Shown piece after piece: positions 1-9,896 of a stretch of 32,773 nucleotides of DNA. This DNA is from Gammaproteobacteria bacterium (GTDB lineage Bacteria > Pseudomonadota > Gammaproteobacteria > UBA9214), in contig CP070821.1 in assembly GCA_020344335.1 (NCBI GenBank), positions 2,483,139-2,515,911 of the forward strand. The letters are read 5' to 3'. The translations under genes and the position numbers were made by a program. Position 1 is the stretch's first letter; each line of letters opens with the position of its first letter. The notes under the pieces were generated by a model. That model saw only the letters and a program-made list of their open reading frames with translations, made no database searches and was not told the origin of the DNA.

Positions 1-3000
1 GGGTACCGGGTGGTGCTGGTCAATTCCAACCCGGCGACCATCATGACCGACCCGGATATGGCCGATGCCGTGTACATCGAACCGGTGCACTGGAAAACCG
101 TTGCGCGCATCATCGAGAAGGAACGCCCGGATGCCCTGCTGCCCACCATGGGCGGGCAGACCGGCCTGAACTGCGCGCTCGACCTGGTGCGCGAGGGGGT
201 CCTCGAGGAATACGGCGTGGATCTTATCGGTGCCAGTCGCGAGGCCATCGACATGGCCGAGGACCGCGGCCTGTTTCGTGATGCCATGAACGAGATCGGC
301 CTGTCGACGCCGCGCGCCGCCGTCGTGCACAGCATGGAAGAGGCCAACCAGGTGCAGGCATCCATCGGGTTTCCGATCATTATCCGGCCGTCATTCACCC
401 TCGGTGGCAGTGGTGGCGGGATTGCCTATAACAAGGAAGAATTCGCCGCCATTTGCCAACATGGCCTGGATCTTTCACCAACGACCGAGGTGTTGCTGGA
501 AGAGTCCGTGCTCGGCTGGAAGGAATTCGAGATGGAAGTGGTGCGCGACCGTAATGACAACTGCATCATTATCTGTTCCATCGAGAACCTCGACCCGATG
601 GGCGTCCATACCGGTGACTCCATTACTGTGGCACCGGCGCAGACCCTGACGGACAAGGAATACCAGCTCATGCGCAACGCCTCGATTGCCGTGTTGCGCA
701 AGATCGGGGTGGAAACCGGCGGCTCCAACGTACAGTTCGCCATCAATCCCGATGACGGTCGCATGATTATTATCGAGATGAACCCGCGCGTGTCGCGTTC
801 TTCCGCGCTGGCTTCCAAGGCCACCGGGTTCCCGATTGCCAAGGTGGCCGCCAAACTGGCTGTTGGCTACACCCTGGATGAACTGAAAAACGAAATCACC
901 GGCGGTGCGACCCCGGCCTCGTTCGAGCCGACCATCGATTATGTGGTGACCAAGGTGCCACGGTTTACCTTTGAGAAATTCCCGCAGGCTGAGCCGGTGC
1001 TGGGTGTCCAGATGAAATCTGTCGGCGAGGTCATGGCAATTGGCCGGACCTTCCAGGAGTCCCTGCAAAAGGCCCTGCGCGGGCTGGAGACCGGCACGGA
1101 TGGTCTGAATGAGACGGTCGATCTCGAGGCCGCCGATGTTCGCAAGGACCTGATCAAGGAACTCGGCTCCTCGCGTCCACAGCGGCTGTGGCAGGTTGCC
1201 GACGGTTTTCGCGCCGGCCTCTCGATAGAGGAGGTGTTTGGCCTGACGGCCATCGACCCGTGGTTCCTGTCCCAGATCGGGGAACTGGTTACGATTGAAA
1301 GTGAGGTGCGTGAACAGGGCATCAACTCCCTGGATGCGGAGCGGCTGCGCTATCTGAAACGCAAGGGTTTCTCGGATTCACGGCTGGCCACACTGCTCGG
1401 CGTGGACGAGGACACGGTACGTAGGCGGCGCCACGAGCTTGGAATTCGCCCGGTATTCAAACGCGTCGATACCTGCGCGGCCGAGTTTGCCACCTCGACG
1501 GCCTATCTCTATTCAACCTATGAAGAGGAATGTGAGGCGCAACCGACGGCGCGTGACAAGATCATGGTACTCGGTGGTGGACCGAACCGGATTGGTCAGG
1601 GGATCGAGTTTGATTATTGCTGCGTGCACGCGGCGCAGGCCTGTCGTGAGGACGGCTTCGAGACCATCATGGTGAACTGCAACCCGGAAACGGTTTCAAC
1701 GGACTACGATACCTCCGACCGTCTCTACTTCGAGCCGTTGACACTGGAAGATGTGCTGGAAATCGTCCATGTGGAGCAGCCGAAAGGCGTCATCGTCCAG
1801 TACGGTGGCCAGACACCGTTAAAGCTGTCACGCGGGCTCGAGGCCAGCGGTGTGCCGGTCATCGGGACCTCGGCAGATGCCATTGATCACGCCGAGGACC
1901 GCGAGCGTTTTCAACAGATGATCCGTCATCTGGGACTGCTGCAGCCACCGAACCGCACGGCAACCTCTGCCGGGCAGGCCATTGCGCTGGCAGATGAAAT
2001 CGGCTACCCCCTGGTAGTCCGGCCTTCCTACGTACTCGGTGGGCGTGCCATGGAAATCGTCTACAGCGAGGAGGATCTGGAGCGCTATATGCTCGAAGCC
2101 GTTAGCGTGTCGAATGATTCACCGGTGCTGCTGGATCACTTTCTCAACGAGGCCGTCGAGCTGGATGTCGATGCCGTCTATGACGGTGAGGATGTACTGA
2201 TCGGCGGCATCATGGAGCATATCGAGGAGGCCGGCGTGCATTCCGGTGACTCCGCCTGTTCCCTGCCGCCGCATTCACTGGGTGAAGACATACAACAGCG
2301 CCTGCGTGAACAGGTCGGACAAATGGCGAGAGAGCTGGGTGTGCGCGGTTTGATGAATACCCAGTTTGCCGTAAAGGATGATGATATCTATGTCATCGAA
2401 GTCAATCCGCGTGCCTCGCGCACCGTGCCGTTTGTCTCGAAGGCCACCTCGCTGCCGCTGGCCAAGATCGCGGCACGTGTCATGACGGGTCAGAGTCTCA
2501 AGGAGCAGGGAATGACCATGGCAAGGACGCCGGACTTTTTCGCGGTCAAGGAAGCCGTGTTTCCGTTTATCAAGTTCCCGGGCGTCGATCCGTTGCTCGG
2601 TCCCGAGATGAAATCAACGGGCGAGGTCATGGGTGTCGGTCGCACCTTCGGCGAGGCATTTGCCAAGGCCCAGCTGGGTGCGGGGAATGCGGTGCCGGCA
2701 AGTGGGACCGCCCTGATCAGTGTACGGAGAACCGACCGGGCGGCGGCCGTCAAGCTCGCTGGCGAGCTTGCTGTGCGGGGGTACAAACTGGTTGCAACGC
2801 GCGGTACCGCCGCGGCAATCACTGCGGCCGGTATCGATTGCACGGTCGTCAACAAGGTCTCGGAAGGGCGTCCGCATATCGTGGATATCATCAAGAACGG
2901 ACAGGTTGGCCTGATTGTAAACACCACGGAAGGCAAGCAGGCGATTGCCGATTCCTATACAATTCGCAGGGCAGCGCTGCATAACAAGGTGTCCTACAGC

Positions 3001-3102
3001 ACGACACTCGCCGGTGCCCAGGCGATGGGCAAGGCACTGGAATATCTCGACACGGGTACCGTGAACTGCCTGCAGACGCTGCATCAGGAGCACATTACAT
3101 GA
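1..3102 (+). CDS. carB: Carbamoyl-phosphate synthase large subunit (5' truncated by window edge)
   Basis: This subunit makes carbamoyl phosphate from bicarbonate, two ATP and ammonia delivered by CarA, feeding pyrimidine and arginine synthesis in the cytoplasm. The frame is open from base 1 ([10 protein letters not shown]...), so the start lies outside the window. Comparison with the 1073-residue E. coli protein puts about 40 residues missing, including the first ATP-grasp nucleotide loop. Visible are the rest of the N-terminal carboxyphosphate half ([28 protein letters not shown]), the oligomerisation region, the second ATP-grasp half ([35 protein letters not shown]) and a C-terminal MGS-like allosteric domain (about the last 130 residues, ending near [12 protein letters not shown] and NTTEGKQAI). 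The stop overlaps the greA start by 4 nt, which suggests translational coupling. No frameshift or lost motif was seen. Confidence 0.99.
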   Translation, partial: GYRVVLVNSNPATIMTDPDMADAVYIEPVHWKTVARIIEKERPDALLPTMGGQTGLNCALDLVREGVLEEYGVDLIGASREAIDMAEDRGLFRDAMNEIGLSTPRAAVVHSMEEANQVQASIGFPIIIRPSFTLGGSGGGIAYNKEEFAAICQHGLDLSPTTEVLLEESVLGWKEFEMEVVRDRNDNCIIICSIENLDPMGVHTGDSITVAPAQTLTDKEYQLMRNASIAVLRKIGVETGGSNVQFAINPDDGRMIIIEMNPRVSRSSALASKATGFPIAKVAAKLAVGYTLDELKNEITGGATPASFEPTIDYVVTKVPRFTFEKFPQAEPVLGVQMKSVGEVMAIGRTFQESLQKALRGLETGTDGLNETVDLEAADVRKDLIKELGSSRPQRLWQVADGFRAGLSIEEVFGLTAIDPWFLSQIGELVTIESEVREQGINSLDAERLRYLKRKGFSDSRLATLLGVDEDTVRRRRHELGIRPVFKRVDTCAAEFATSTAYLYSTYEEECEAQPTARDKIMVLGGGPNRIGQGIEFDYCCVHAAQACREDGFETIMVNCNPETVSTDYDTSDRLYFEPLTLEDVLEIVHVEQPKGVIVQYGGQTPLKLSRGLEASGVPVIGTSADAIDHAEDRERFQQMIRHLGLLQPPNRTATSAGQAIALADEIGYPLVVRPSYVLGGRAMEIVYSEEDLERYMLEAVSVSNDSPVLLDHFLNEAVELDVDAVYDGEDVLIGGIMEHIEEAGVHSGDSACSLPPHSLGEDIQQRLREQVGQMARELGVRGLMNTQFAVKDDDIYVIEVNPRASRTVPFVSKATSLPLAKIAARVMTGQSLKEQGMTMARTPDFFAVKEAVFPFIKFPGVDPLLGPEMKSTGEVMGVGRTFGEAFAKAQLGAGNAVPASGTALISVRRTDRAAAVKLAGELAVRGYKLVATRGTAAAITAAGIDCTVVNKVSEGRPHIVDIIKNGQVGLIVNTTEGKQAIADSYTIRRAALHNKVSYSTTLAGAQAMGKALEYLDTGTVNCLQTLHQEHIT

Positions 3103-3578
3103 CGACCAAGGTTCCGATTACTGCAAGGGGTGCAGAGAAGCTGCGCGAGGAACTCCTGCAGTTAAAGACTGTGGAACGTCCGCGTGTCATCCAGGCAATC
3201 GCCGAAGCCCGCGCCCATGGCGACCTCAAGGAAAATGCCGAGTATCACGCAGCACGTGAACAACAGAGTTTTATCGAGGGCCGCATCAAGGAAATCGAGG
3301 GCAAGTTGAGCCATGCCCATATCGTCGATGTCACCACCCTGAATGCAAATGGCAAGGTGGTTTTCGGATGCACCGTCGAGATGATCGACGAGGACACCGA
3401 GGAAACCATTGTGTACCAGATTGTTGGGGAAGACGAGGCCGATATCAAGGTCGGCAGGATCTCCGTCAATTCCCCGATTGCCCGCGGCCTGATCGCCAAG
3501 CAGGAAGGTGATGTGGTGTCCGTAAGTGTGCCGGGAGGCGAACGCAGTCTGGAGATCCTCATGGTCCGCTATGAATAA
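3099..3578 (+). CDS. greA: Transcription elongation factor GreA
   Basis: GreA rescues backtracked RNA polymerase by stimulating cleavage of the nascent transcript in the secondary channel. The protein has 159 residues, the normal family length (158 in E. coli). It starts [19 protein letters not shown], followed by an N-terminal coiled-coil hairpin whose acidic tip is DLKENAEY. Asp42 and Glu45 correspond to the tip residues that help hold the catalytic Mg2+. A C-terminal FKBP-like domain follows, ending in [11 protein letters not shown]. The ATG overlaps the carB stop (ATGA), with a purine-rich GGAG about 8 nt upstream. The carB-greA order is common in gammaproteobacteria. Nothing is unusual in the coding sequence. 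Confidence 0.99.
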   Translation: MTTKVPITARGAEKLREELLQLKTVERPRVIQAIAEARAHGDLKENAEYHAAREQQSFIEGRIKEIEGKLSHAHIVDVTTLNANGKVVFGCTVEMIDEDTEETIVYQIVGEDEADIKVGRISVNSPIARGLIAKQEGDVVSVSVPGGERSLEILMVRYE

Positions 3579-3612
3579 ACATGCTGGCTGCTGACTTCAC
3601 CTTCAGAAGCAT

Positions 3613-3626
3613 TACCTATATAGGTA
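3613..3626. promoter_or_regulatory. Perfect 14-bp palindrome, possible operator
   Basis: TACCTATATAGGTA is a perfect 14-nt palindrome, 35 nt after the greA stop and 83 nt before the DUF4149 start. Its length and symmetry fit a dimeric repressor site. It is too short and AT-centred to be a useful RNA terminator, and no T-run follows. No regulator is identified; the operator role is inference. Confidence 0.3.
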
Positions 3627-3708
3627 GCCCGGATGTTTCACGTGCCTGCATTGCCTGCCGCCGGTATTCCAGCAGGCGATAGCCTGAGCAGGGCTCCCTT
3701 CATCATCC

Positions 3709-4164
3709 ATGTTTCGCATTTACCCTGCCATCGAGCGTACTCTGCTGACACTCTGGATCGGTGGTCTGTGGGTGGTCGGATTCGTGGTGGCACCTGCACT
3801 GTTCGCAAAATTGCCTGATACCGCGACCGCCGGTTCGGTGGCCGGCTCCCTGTTTACCATCATGAGCCGGATCGGCCTGGGTTGCGCTGCCGGTCTGTTG
3901 GTTATCGGCTGGCTGCAAGGTAGCTGTCAGGCACGGCGCTGGCAGCTGCTGGTGATTGCCGTCATGGTGGCTCTGGTGGTACTGGGCGAATCCGTGCTGG
4001 CACCGATGATCAGCGAACTGCGTGCGACCGGCCAGGTGGCGAGTCCGCGTTTCGGGCAGTTGCACGGTCTGGCGAGCGGTGTTTACCTGGTAAACTGTGT
4101 ACTCGGACTGGTGCTGCTGGTCACCTGGCCGGAAGTCGAGCGTACCGGATCCCGTTCCCTGTGA
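3709..4164 (+). CDS. DUF4149-type integral membrane protein
   Basis: Small inner-membrane protein of 151 residues with about four hydrophobic segments (roughly residues 10-30, 43-67, 80-98 and 122-142). The start MFRIYPAIERTLLTLWIGG and the following GFVVAPALFAKL resemble the DUF4149/TMEM205-like family, which is often found near greA and yhbY in gammaproteobacteria. No catalytic residues are recognised and the family has no firm function. The ATG at 3709 is chosen because hydrophobic segment 1 follows directly; no strong Shine-Dalgarno is visible (the upstream bases are CATCATCC). It is co-directional with greA after a 130-nt gap that holds a palindrome and a short GC hairpin (3653-3677), and it converges on yhbY. 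Confidence 0.85.
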   Translation: MFRIYPAIERTLLTLWIGGLWVVGFVVAPALFAKLPDTATAGSVAGSLFTIMSRIGLGCAAGLLVIGWLQGSCQARRWQLLVIAVMVALVVLGESVLAPMISELRATGQVASPRFGQLHGLASGVYLVNCVLGLVLLVTWPEVERTGSRSL

Positions 4165-4184
4165 GGCATTTGGGCGAGACAGGT

Positions 4185-4243
4185 ACCGGGTGTGACGCAC
4201 ACCGGTCGGTATACCTCACACTAAACGGTGCACAGGATGCACC
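4185..4243. terminator. Two hairpins between convergent DUF4149 gene and yhbY
   Basis: The 91-nt gap between the two convergent stops holds two inverted repeats. One is ACCGG(G)TGTG pairing with CACACCGGT (4185-4206; one bulged G, loop ACG). The other is GGTGCA-CAGGA-TGCACC (4227-4243). On the minus strand the second is followed by GTTTAG, only a weak U-tract. The placement fits bidirectional termination, but neither is a textbook intrinsic terminator. Confidence 0.4.
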
Positions 4244-4255
4244 ACACGGCCATTC

Positions 4256-4531
4256 TCACGAATCCTTTGCCTTGCGGTAGATCAGTGCGATATTGCCGAT
4301 CGCCTGTACTGCTTCCGCACCACAGGCCTCGCAGGCGGCACTAATCAGTTTGCCGCGCTCATCACGCCCGGCGCCACTGATACGGATCTTCATCAATTCA
4401 TGATGTTCCAGTGACAGGTCAAGTTCCCGGATGACTGCTTCCGTCAACCCGGCATGACCAATCGTGACTACCGGCTTGAGGGCATGCCCACGGGTACGGA
4501 ATTCACGTTTTTGCTCCTCGGTTAGTGCCAT
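4256..4531 (-). CDS. yhbY: Ribosome assembly RNA-binding protein YhbY (CRM domain)
   Basis: A 91-residue single CRM-domain protein that binds pre-50S ribosomal particles and helps large-subunit maturation. The sequence [22 protein letters not shown] begins the usual YhbY N-terminus. It is followed by the CRM GxxG-type loop region ([15 protein letters not shown]), the ELMKIRISG strand and an ending [14 protein letters not shown]. The frame stays open for 29 further codons upstream, but family length and the promoter position favour the ATG at 4531. It diverges from rlmE across a 73-nt gap, the arrangement typical of gammaproteobacteria. Both neighbours act on the 50S subunit. Confidence 0.96.
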   Translation of the reverse strand: MALTEEQKREFRTRGHALKPVVTIGHAGLTEAVIRELDLSLEHHELMKIRISGAGRDERGKLISAACEACGAEAVQAIGNIALIYRKAKDS

Positions 4532-4558
4532 ATTCGTGGTCTTTTGTGTGAGGGTGGC

Positions 4559-4589
4559 ATTATACGGGTATGCTGATCGGTGGCGACAA
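4559..4589 (-). promoter_or_regulatory. Candidate sigma70 promoter for yhbY
   Basis: On the minus strand a perfect TATAAT lies at 4559-4564. A partial -35, TTGTCG, lies at 4584-4589 with 19-nt spacing, slightly long. Transcription would start about 20 nt before the yhbY ATG. The -10 match is strong; the -35 is weak. Confidence 0.5.
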
Positions 4590-4604
4590 CAGGAGATATT
4601 GGCC

Positions 4605-5237
4605 GTGGCCAGGAGCAAGAGCAGTCATCGCTGGCTGAAATCCCATTTTGATGACGAATACGTCAAGCGTGCACAGCGCGAGGGCTACCGTTCGCGTGCC
4701 GTCTACAAGCTGGAGGAGATCCAGCAGAAAGACCGGCTTCTGCGCCCCGGAATGACGCTGGTCGACCTGGGCGCCGCCCCGGGCGGCTGGTCCCAGTATG
4801 CTGCCCGGCTGCTGCGGGGCAAGGGCCGGATCATTGCGCTGGATATCCTGCCGATGGAGCCGCTGGACGGGGTGGAATTCCTGCAGGTAGATTTCACGGA
4901 AGATGAATCCCTTGATTTACTTATGGAATTATTGGGTGACGATAAGGTGGACCTTGTAATGTCGGATATGGCGCCCAATATAAGTGGTATGGATGCCGTC
5001 GACCAGCCACGCTCCATGTACCTGGCAGAGCTGGCCGTGGATTTCGCGGCTCATGTTCTGCGAAAGGGAGGGGATCTGCTGTTCAAGGCCTTCCAGGGCG
5101 AGGGGTTTGATGAACTGATAAAGGCACTGCGCTTGCAGTACCGGCAGGTCAGGATCCGTAAACCCAGGGCATCGCGTCCGAAAAGCCGCGAGGTCTATGT
5201 GCTGGCGCGGCACTATCAGTCAGTGGATATGTCATAA
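4605..5237 (+). CDS. rlmE: 23S rRNA 2'-O-methyltransferase RlmE (FtsJ/RrmJ)
   Basis: RlmE methylates the 2'-O of U2552 (E. coli numbering) in 23S rRNA of the 50S particle, using S-adenosylmethionine. The 210-residue protein has the N-terminal RNA-binding stretch ([17 protein letters not shown]), the SAM motif [24 protein letters not shown] carrying the motif-IV Asp, and [10 protein letters not shown] carrying the catalytic Lys. It ends with [12 protein letters not shown]. Start: the frame is open well upstream (into yhbY on the other strand), but GTG at 4605 has AGGAGA 8 nt ahead and gives normal family length, so it is preferred. ftsH follows after 83 nt, the classical rrmJ-ftsH pairing. Confidence 0.98.
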   Translation: MARSKSSHRWLKSHFDDEYVKRAQREGYRSRAVYKLEEIQQKDRLLRPGMTLVDLGAAPGGWSQYAARLLRGKGRIIALDILPMEPLDGVEFLQVDFTEDESLDLLMELLGDDKVDLVMSDMAPNISGMDAVDQPRSMYLAELAVDFAAHVLRKGGDLLFKAFQGEGFDELIKALRLQYRQVRIRKPRASRPKSREVYVLARHYQSVDMS

Positions 5238-5320
5238 TGTCCTTAAAGGTTCGCCAGAAACCCGTCGACAAGACAGGGTAAGGGAACCATCAGTTCGCAA
5301 AAGTATTCGAGGTAGCCGGT

Positions 5321-7246
5321 TTGAACGATCTTGTGAAAAATATGATTCTCTGGGTAGTTATTGCCGTCGTGTTGATGTCGGTCTTCAACAATTTCGGCCC
5401 GTCCAGGACGAGTACCCAGACCATTACCTATTCCGATTTTATTGCCGAGGTACAGCAGGGCAACGTGCGCCACGTGGAAATCGAGGACCACACCGTGGAA
5501 GGCACGCGCGTTGACGGCAGCAATTTCATCACCCAGACACCACCCGAAGATCCGAAGATGCTGGATGACCTTTTGAACAACAATGTCGAGGTCAACGTAA
5601 AATCACCCAACCAGCAATCACTGCTGATGCAGATCTTCATCTCCTGGTTCCCGATGTTGCTGCTGATCGGGGTTTGGATCTTCTTCATGCGCCAGATGCA
5701 GGGCGGTGCTGGCGGTCGTGGTGCCATGTCATTCGGCAAGAGCCGTGCGCGCATGCTCGGTGAAGATCAGGTCAAGATCAATTTCTCCGACGTGGCCGGT
5801 GTCGAGGAAGCAAAGGAAGAGGTGGGCGAGCTGGTTGAATTCCTGCGCGACCCGGGCAAGTTCCAGCGCCTGGGCGGCAAGATCCCGCGCGGCGTGTTGA
5901 TGGTCGGTGCGCCGGGTACCGGCAAGACCCTGCTGGCAAAGGCCATTGCCGGCGAGGCCAAGGTCCCGTTCTTCACCATTTCCGGTTCCGATTTCGTGGA
6001 GATGTTCGTCGGTGTTGGCGCTTCCCGGGTGCGTGACATGTTCGAGCAGGCCAAGAAACATGCCCCCTGCATTATCTTCATCGACGAGATCGATGCGGTC
6101 GGGCGTCATCGCGGTGCCGGTCTCGGCGGTGGTCACGACGAACGCGAGCAGACGCTCAACCAGCTGCTGGTCGAGATGGACGGCTTCGAAGGCAATGAAG
6201 GCGTCATCGTCATTGCCGCGACCAACCGGCCGGACGTGCTGGATCCTGCGTTGCTGCGCCCCGGCCGCTTTGACCGCCAGGTGGTGGTGCCGCTGCCGGA
6301 TGTGCGCGGTCGTGAGCAGATCCTCAAGGTTCACATGCGCAAGGTGCCGATTGACGACAGTGTGAAGGCAAGCATCATCGCGCGCGGCACGCCGGGTTTC
6401 TCCGGGGCCGACCTGGCCAATCTGGTAAACGAGGCCGCGCTGTTTGCCGCGCGCGCAAACAAGCGCCTGGTGGACATGGATGACCTGGAGAAGGCCAAGG
6501 ACAAGATCATGATGGGCGCCGAGCGAAAGTCCATGGTGATGAGCGAGGAGGAGAAGAAACTGACGGCCTATCACGAAGCCGGCCATGCGATTGTGGGGCG
6601 CTTGATGCCTTCGCATGACCCCGTCTACAAGGTCAGTATTATCCCGCGTGGCCGGGCGCTGGGCGTGACCATGTTCCTGCCGGAACAGGACCGCTACAGC
6701 TACAGCAAGGAACACCTCGAAGGCCAGATCTGCAGCCTGTTCGGCGGACGCATTGCCGAGGAACTCATCTTCGGCAGCGATAAGGTTACCACCGGTGCAT
6801 CGAATGACATCAAGCGCACCACCGAGCTGGCGCGCAACATGGTTACCAAGTGGGGACTGTCCGATAAACTGGGTCCACTGACCTACAGTGACGAGCAGGA
6901 AGAGGTTTTCCTGGGACACTCGGTTGCACAGCACAAGAATGTTTCGGATGAGACGGCGCACGATATCGACCAGGAAATCCGGGCCATCATCGACACCGCC
7001 TATAACCGCGCAGAGACCATTCTGAAGGAGAACATGGAAAAATTACACATGATGGCTGATGCGCTGATCAAGTACGAAACTATCGACTCTGACCAGATCG
7101 ATGACATCATGTCCGGCAACCCGCCGCGACCACCACAGGACTGGGATGACTCCGAACCGACGGCCAGCTCCGGTACCTCACCGGATACAGCCGAAAAGGA
7201 CGACAAGACGGAAACCAAGATCGGCGGCCCCGCCGGGCAACATTAA
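5321..7246 (+). CDS. ftsH: ATP-dependent membrane zinc protease FtsH
   Basis: A hexameric inner-membrane AAA+ protease that degrades misassembled membrane proteins and regulatory substrates. The 641 residues match the family (about 644 in E. coli). A TM helix lies at about 8-24, a periplasmic domain follows, and a second TM helix spans about 108-125. Walker A GAPGTGKT is at 196-203, and Walker [12 protein letters not shown] and the second-region-of-homology RPGRFDRQ follow. The zinc motif HEAGH is at 418-422 with the third ligand Asp496 (SNDIK). The C-terminal tail is polar. Start: TTG at 5321 has GAGG 8 nt upstream; an in-frame ATG at 5342 would still keep the first TM helix. The protein lies downstream of rlmE and upstream of folP, as in E. 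coli. Confidence 0.99.
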   Translation: MNDLVKNMILWVVIAVVLMSVFNNFGPSRTSTQTITYSDFIAEVQQGNVRHVEIEDHTVEGTRVDGSNFITQTPPEDPKMLDDLLNNNVEVNVKSPNQQSLLMQIFISWFPMLLLIGVWIFFMRQMQGGAGGRGAMSFGKSRARMLGEDQVKINFSDVAGVEEAKEEVGELVEFLRDPGKFQRLGGKIPRGVLMVGAPGTGKTLLAKAIAGEAKVPFFTISGSDFVEMFVGVGASRVRDMFEQAKKHAPCIIFIDEIDAVGRHRGAGLGGGHDEREQTLNQLLVEMDGFEGNEGVIVIAATNRPDVLDPALLRPGRFDRQVVVPLPDVRGREQILKVHMRKVPIDDSVKASIIARGTPGFSGADLANLVNEAALFAARANKRLVDMDDLEKAKDKIMMGAERKSMVMSEEEKKLTAYHEAGHAIVGRLMPSHDPVYKVSIIPRGRALGVTMFLPEQDRYSYSKEHLEGQICSLFGGRIAEELIFGSDKVTTGASNDIKRTTELARNMVTKWGLSDKLGPLTYSDEQEEVFLGHSVAQHKNVSDETAHDIDQEIRAIIDTAYNRAETILKENMEKLHMMADALIKYETIDSDQIDDIMSGNPPRPPQDWDDSEPTASSGTSPDTAEKDDKTETKIGGPAGQH

Positions 7247-7396
7247 GAAAATCCCGCACGGCACACCAGCCTGTGTATCCGATTTCTGATTGATCCAAAG
7301 CCTGGAGGAGCACGCTCGCAATCAGCAATTCCCGGGCAGTGCTGCATCAGTGCGGGAACGCGTTCGCTCCTGCCACGACCTGATCTTCACGCAACA

Positions 7397-8260
7397 GTGA
7401 ACCAGATATCACTGAACAAAATTCTTGACTGCAACGGCAAGACACTGGACCTGTCGCAGCCGCAGGTGATGGGGGTACTCAATGTCACCCCCGATTCCTT
7501 CTCCGACGGAGGTCATTTCTTTTCGGCCGAAAAGGCCGTGGAACAGGCGCAACGCATGGTTGAGGGTGGCGCCGCCATCATCGACGTTGGCGGCGAATCC
7601 ACCCGTCCCGGCGCGGAGCCGGTTCCGGCAGAAGAAGAACTGCATCGCGTCCTGCCGGTCATCGAGGCATTGCAGGCAGCCATCCCGGTACCGATCTCCA
7701 TCGACACACGAAAGCCGGAAGTAATGCGTGCGACCGTGGCTGCCGGTGCCGGCCTGATCAATGACGTCTATGCCCTGCAGGCGCAGGACGCCATGGCAAC
7801 GGTCGCAACACTGGGTGTGCCGGTATGCCTGATGCACATGCAAGGGCTCCCGGAAACCATGCAGGACAACCCCGAATACACGGATGTGGTCGAGGAAGTG
7901 ACCGGGTTCCTGATGGCCCGTGCCGATGCCTGTATTGCGGCCGGGATCCCGGCGGAACGAATCCTGGTTGATCCGGGCTTCGGTTTTGGCAAGATCGTGC
8001 AGCATAACCTGCAACTGCTGCACCATCTTGATCGGCTGGTCAGCCGGGGGTACCCGGTACTGGTCGGCCTGTCACGCAAGTCACTCATCGGTAAGGTACT
8101 GGACCTTCCGGTCGATAACCGTTTATATCCCAGTGTTGCGCTGGCCGTACTCGCGGCCTGGAAAGGGGCCGCTGTGATCCGTACCCATGACGTGCGGGAA
8201 ACGGTTGAGGCGGTACGGATGTGCCAGGCAGTTCGGGCAGTGGGCGATAACACCGGCTGA
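7397..8260 (+). CDS. folP: Dihydropteroate synthase
   Basis: FolP joins p-aminobenzoate to dihydropterin pyrophosphate in folate synthesis; it is the sulfonamide target. The 287-residue TIM-barrel has the diagnostic MGVLNVTPDSFSDGG (pterin/pyrophosphate loop), IDVGGESTRPGA, SIDTRKPEVM, LINDV, LMHMQG, LVDPGFGFGK and GLSRKSLIG. GTG at 7397 is the only reasonable start before the VMGVLNV strand, but no clear Shine-Dalgarno precedes it, so the start is less certain than the gene. It lies 150 nt after ftsH and 143 nt before glmM, in the usual ftsH-folP-glmM order. Confidence 0.98.
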   Translation: MNQISLNKILDCNGKTLDLSQPQVMGVLNVTPDSFSDGGHFFSAEKAVEQAQRMVEGGAAIIDVGGESTRPGAEPVPAEEELHRVLPVIEALQAAIPVPISIDTRKPEVMRATVAAGAGLINDVYALQAQDAMATVATLGVPVCLMHMQGLPETMQDNPEYTDVVEEVTGFLMARADACIAAGIPAERILVDPGFGFGKIVQHNLQLLHHLDRLVSRGYPVLVGLSRKSLIGKVLDLPVDNRLYPSVALAVLAAWKGAAVIRTHDVRETVEAVRMCQAVRAVGDNTG

Positions 8261-8403
8261 GTTTTCGAATCACTCTCCTTTTCCCTGCCGGCACGCCTGC
8301 GCCCCGAGGCTTCCCGGGGCGGAGAGGGCAAGATTGTAGCCCCGGATTCCTGACTACCCGGAAGTAGTTGCGCTAAGATAGAGGCACGAAAAAGGAAATC
8401 ATA

Positions 8404-9738
8404 GTGACGAGAAAATATTTCGGTACCGATGGTATCCGCGGACACGTGGGGGAATACCCGGTCACGGCGGAATTCATGCTCAAGCTGGGCTGGGCAGCTG
8501 GCCGCGTGCTCGGGTCTGCCGGTGGTGACCTGGTGATTATCGGCAAGGATACGCGCATCTCCGGCTATATGTTCGAATCGGCGCTGGAAGCCGGCTTATC
8601 GGCCGCCGGGGTGGACGTCCGCCTGCTGGGGCCCATGCCGACCCCCGCCATCGCCTACCTCACCCGTACCTTGCACGCCTGTTCCGGGATTGTCATCAGT
8701 GCCTCGCACAATGGCTATGCCGATAACGGCATCAAGTTTTTTTCGGGTGCTGGCACCAAGTTGCCGGACGAAGTCGAGCTGGCCATCGAGAAGCAGCTGG
8801 ACAAACCCATGGAGACGGTGAATTCCGCGAAACTTGGCAAGGCAGAACGTGTCGATGACGCTGCTGGCCGCTATATCGAATTCTGCAAGAGTACTATCCC
8901 GATGAGCCTGTCACTGAAGGGGCTAAAACTGGTGGTCGACTGCGCGAATGGCGCTACCTACCATGTAGCACCGAGTGTTTTCGATGAGCTCGGTGCCGAA
9001 GTTATACCCATAGCTATCGAACCGGACGGCCTGAACATCAACCGTGATTGCGGATCCACGCAACCGGACCGGCTGCAGAAAACAGTGCTGGAACATAACG
9101 CCGATGCCGGTATTGCACTGGATGGCGACGGTGACCGGGTTATCATGGTGGACCACAAGGGCGAGCTGGTCGACGGTGACGAGTTGCTGTTCATTATTGC
9201 GATTTCCCGCAAGGAGCAGGATGCCCTGCAGGGGAGCGTGGTCGGTACCCTGATGAGCAACCTTGGCCTGGAACATGCCTTGCGGTCTCACGATATCGCT
9301 TTCGTCCGGGCCAACGTCGGCGACCGGTATGTGCTGGAAATGATGAGACAGACCGGCGGGGTGCTGGGCGGGGAATCGTCCGGGCATATCATCTGCCTGG
9401 ACCGTACCACCACCGGGGACGGGATCGTCTCCGCACTGCAGGTGCTGGCGGTGATGGCGCAAGGCGGCAAGACACTGCATGAACTCAAGCACGGCATGAG
9501 CAAGTACCCGCAGCACATGATCAACGTACCGGTAAGTAACGGGGTGGACCTGGATGCCACGCCCGCGGTGCAGGAGGCGGTCAGGTCGGTTGAACAGCGT
9601 CTCGCAGGCAAGGGTCGTGTCCTGCTACGGCCATCGGGCACCGAACCCGTGGTTCGCGTGATGGTGGAAGGCGAGGATGAGCAGCAGGTAATAAAAGAAG
9701 CGGATCAGCTCGCTTCGAAAGTTGCTGCCGCGGTCTAG
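8404..9738 (+). CDS. glmM: Phosphoglucosamine mutase
   Basis: GlmM converts glucosamine-6-phosphate to glucosamine-1-phosphate for UDP-GlcNAc, peptidoglycan and LPS. The 444 residues match E. coli (445). It starts [18 protein letters not shown]. The phosphoserine loop is ISASHN with Ser101 as the phosphorylated residue, followed by the metal loop DGDGDR (240-245), GGESSGHI (sugar binding) and [15 protein letters not shown] (phosphate binding). The bases after the active-site loop read [11 protein letters not shown], a mild change from the usual [16 protein letters not shown] at 8404 is supported by AAGGA 7 nt upstream. This is the last gene before the atypical segment; in relatives tpiA-secG would be expected next. 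Confidence 0.99.
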   Translation: MTRKYFGTDGIRGHVGEYPVTAEFMLKLGWAAGRVLGSAGGDLVIIGKDTRISGYMFESALEAGLSAAGVDVRLLGPMPTPAIAYLTRTLHACSGIVISASHNGYADNGIKFFSGAGTKLPDEVELAIEKQLDKPMETVNSAKLGKAERVDDAAGRYIEFCKSTIPMSLSLKGLKLVVDCANGATYHVAPSVFDELGAEVIPIAIEPDGLNINRDCGSTQPDRLQKTVLEHNADAGIALDGDGDRVIMVDHKGELVDGDELLFIIAISRKEQDALQGSVVGTLMSNLGLEHALRSHDIAFVRANVGDRYVLEMMRQTGGVLGGESSGHIICLDRTTTGDGIVSALQVLAVMAQGGKTLHELKHGMSKYPQHMINVPVSNGVDLDATPAVQEAVRSVEQRLAGKGRVLLRPSGTEPVVRVMVEGEDEQQVIKEADQLASKVAAAV

Positions 9739-9770
9739 CCAACTGGTTAATACAAGCAGTTAATTAGACC
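9732..9770. other. Nested inverted repeat at the glmM 3' end
   Basis: GGTCTA (9732-9737) pairs with TAGACC (9765-9770). Inside it, AACTG (9741-9745) pairs with CAGTT (9757-9761), with symmetrical 3-nt internal loops. The structure includes the glmM stop codon. There is no T-run, so it is not a standard terminator. It could stabilise the transcript 3' end or mark the edge of the inserted segment. Confidence 0.35.
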
Positions 9771-9896
9771 AAATCTGATTTGAGCATCCGGCCACCTGCT
9801 TTCGACTCTTTCCGTTACTCTGCTCGATATTCGAGCATATAAGTAATTTCTGAATGTCCGCTTTCTACCCATTCCGGTTCTTCGATAATAGGTAAG

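Noticed and set aside
3653-3677. GCCTGC/GCAGGC hairpin after greA
   Set aside because: There is a long loop and no T-run; too weak for a terminator call.
3633-3818. 61-codon plus-strand frame over the greA-DUF4149 gap
   Set aside because: It overlaps the DUF4149 gene out of frame, with no ribosome-binding site and no conserved feature.
5729-6961. 410-codon open frame antisense to ftsH
   Set aside because: It lies wholly on the opposite strand of ftsH, is rich in His, Gln and Arg as expected from the complement of GC-rich coding DNA, and shows no family motif.
8300-8321. GC-rich hairpin CGCCCCG/CGGGGCG between folP and glmM
   Set aside because: There is no T-run on either side, and the two genes are co-directional in a conserved order, so it was not called a terminator.
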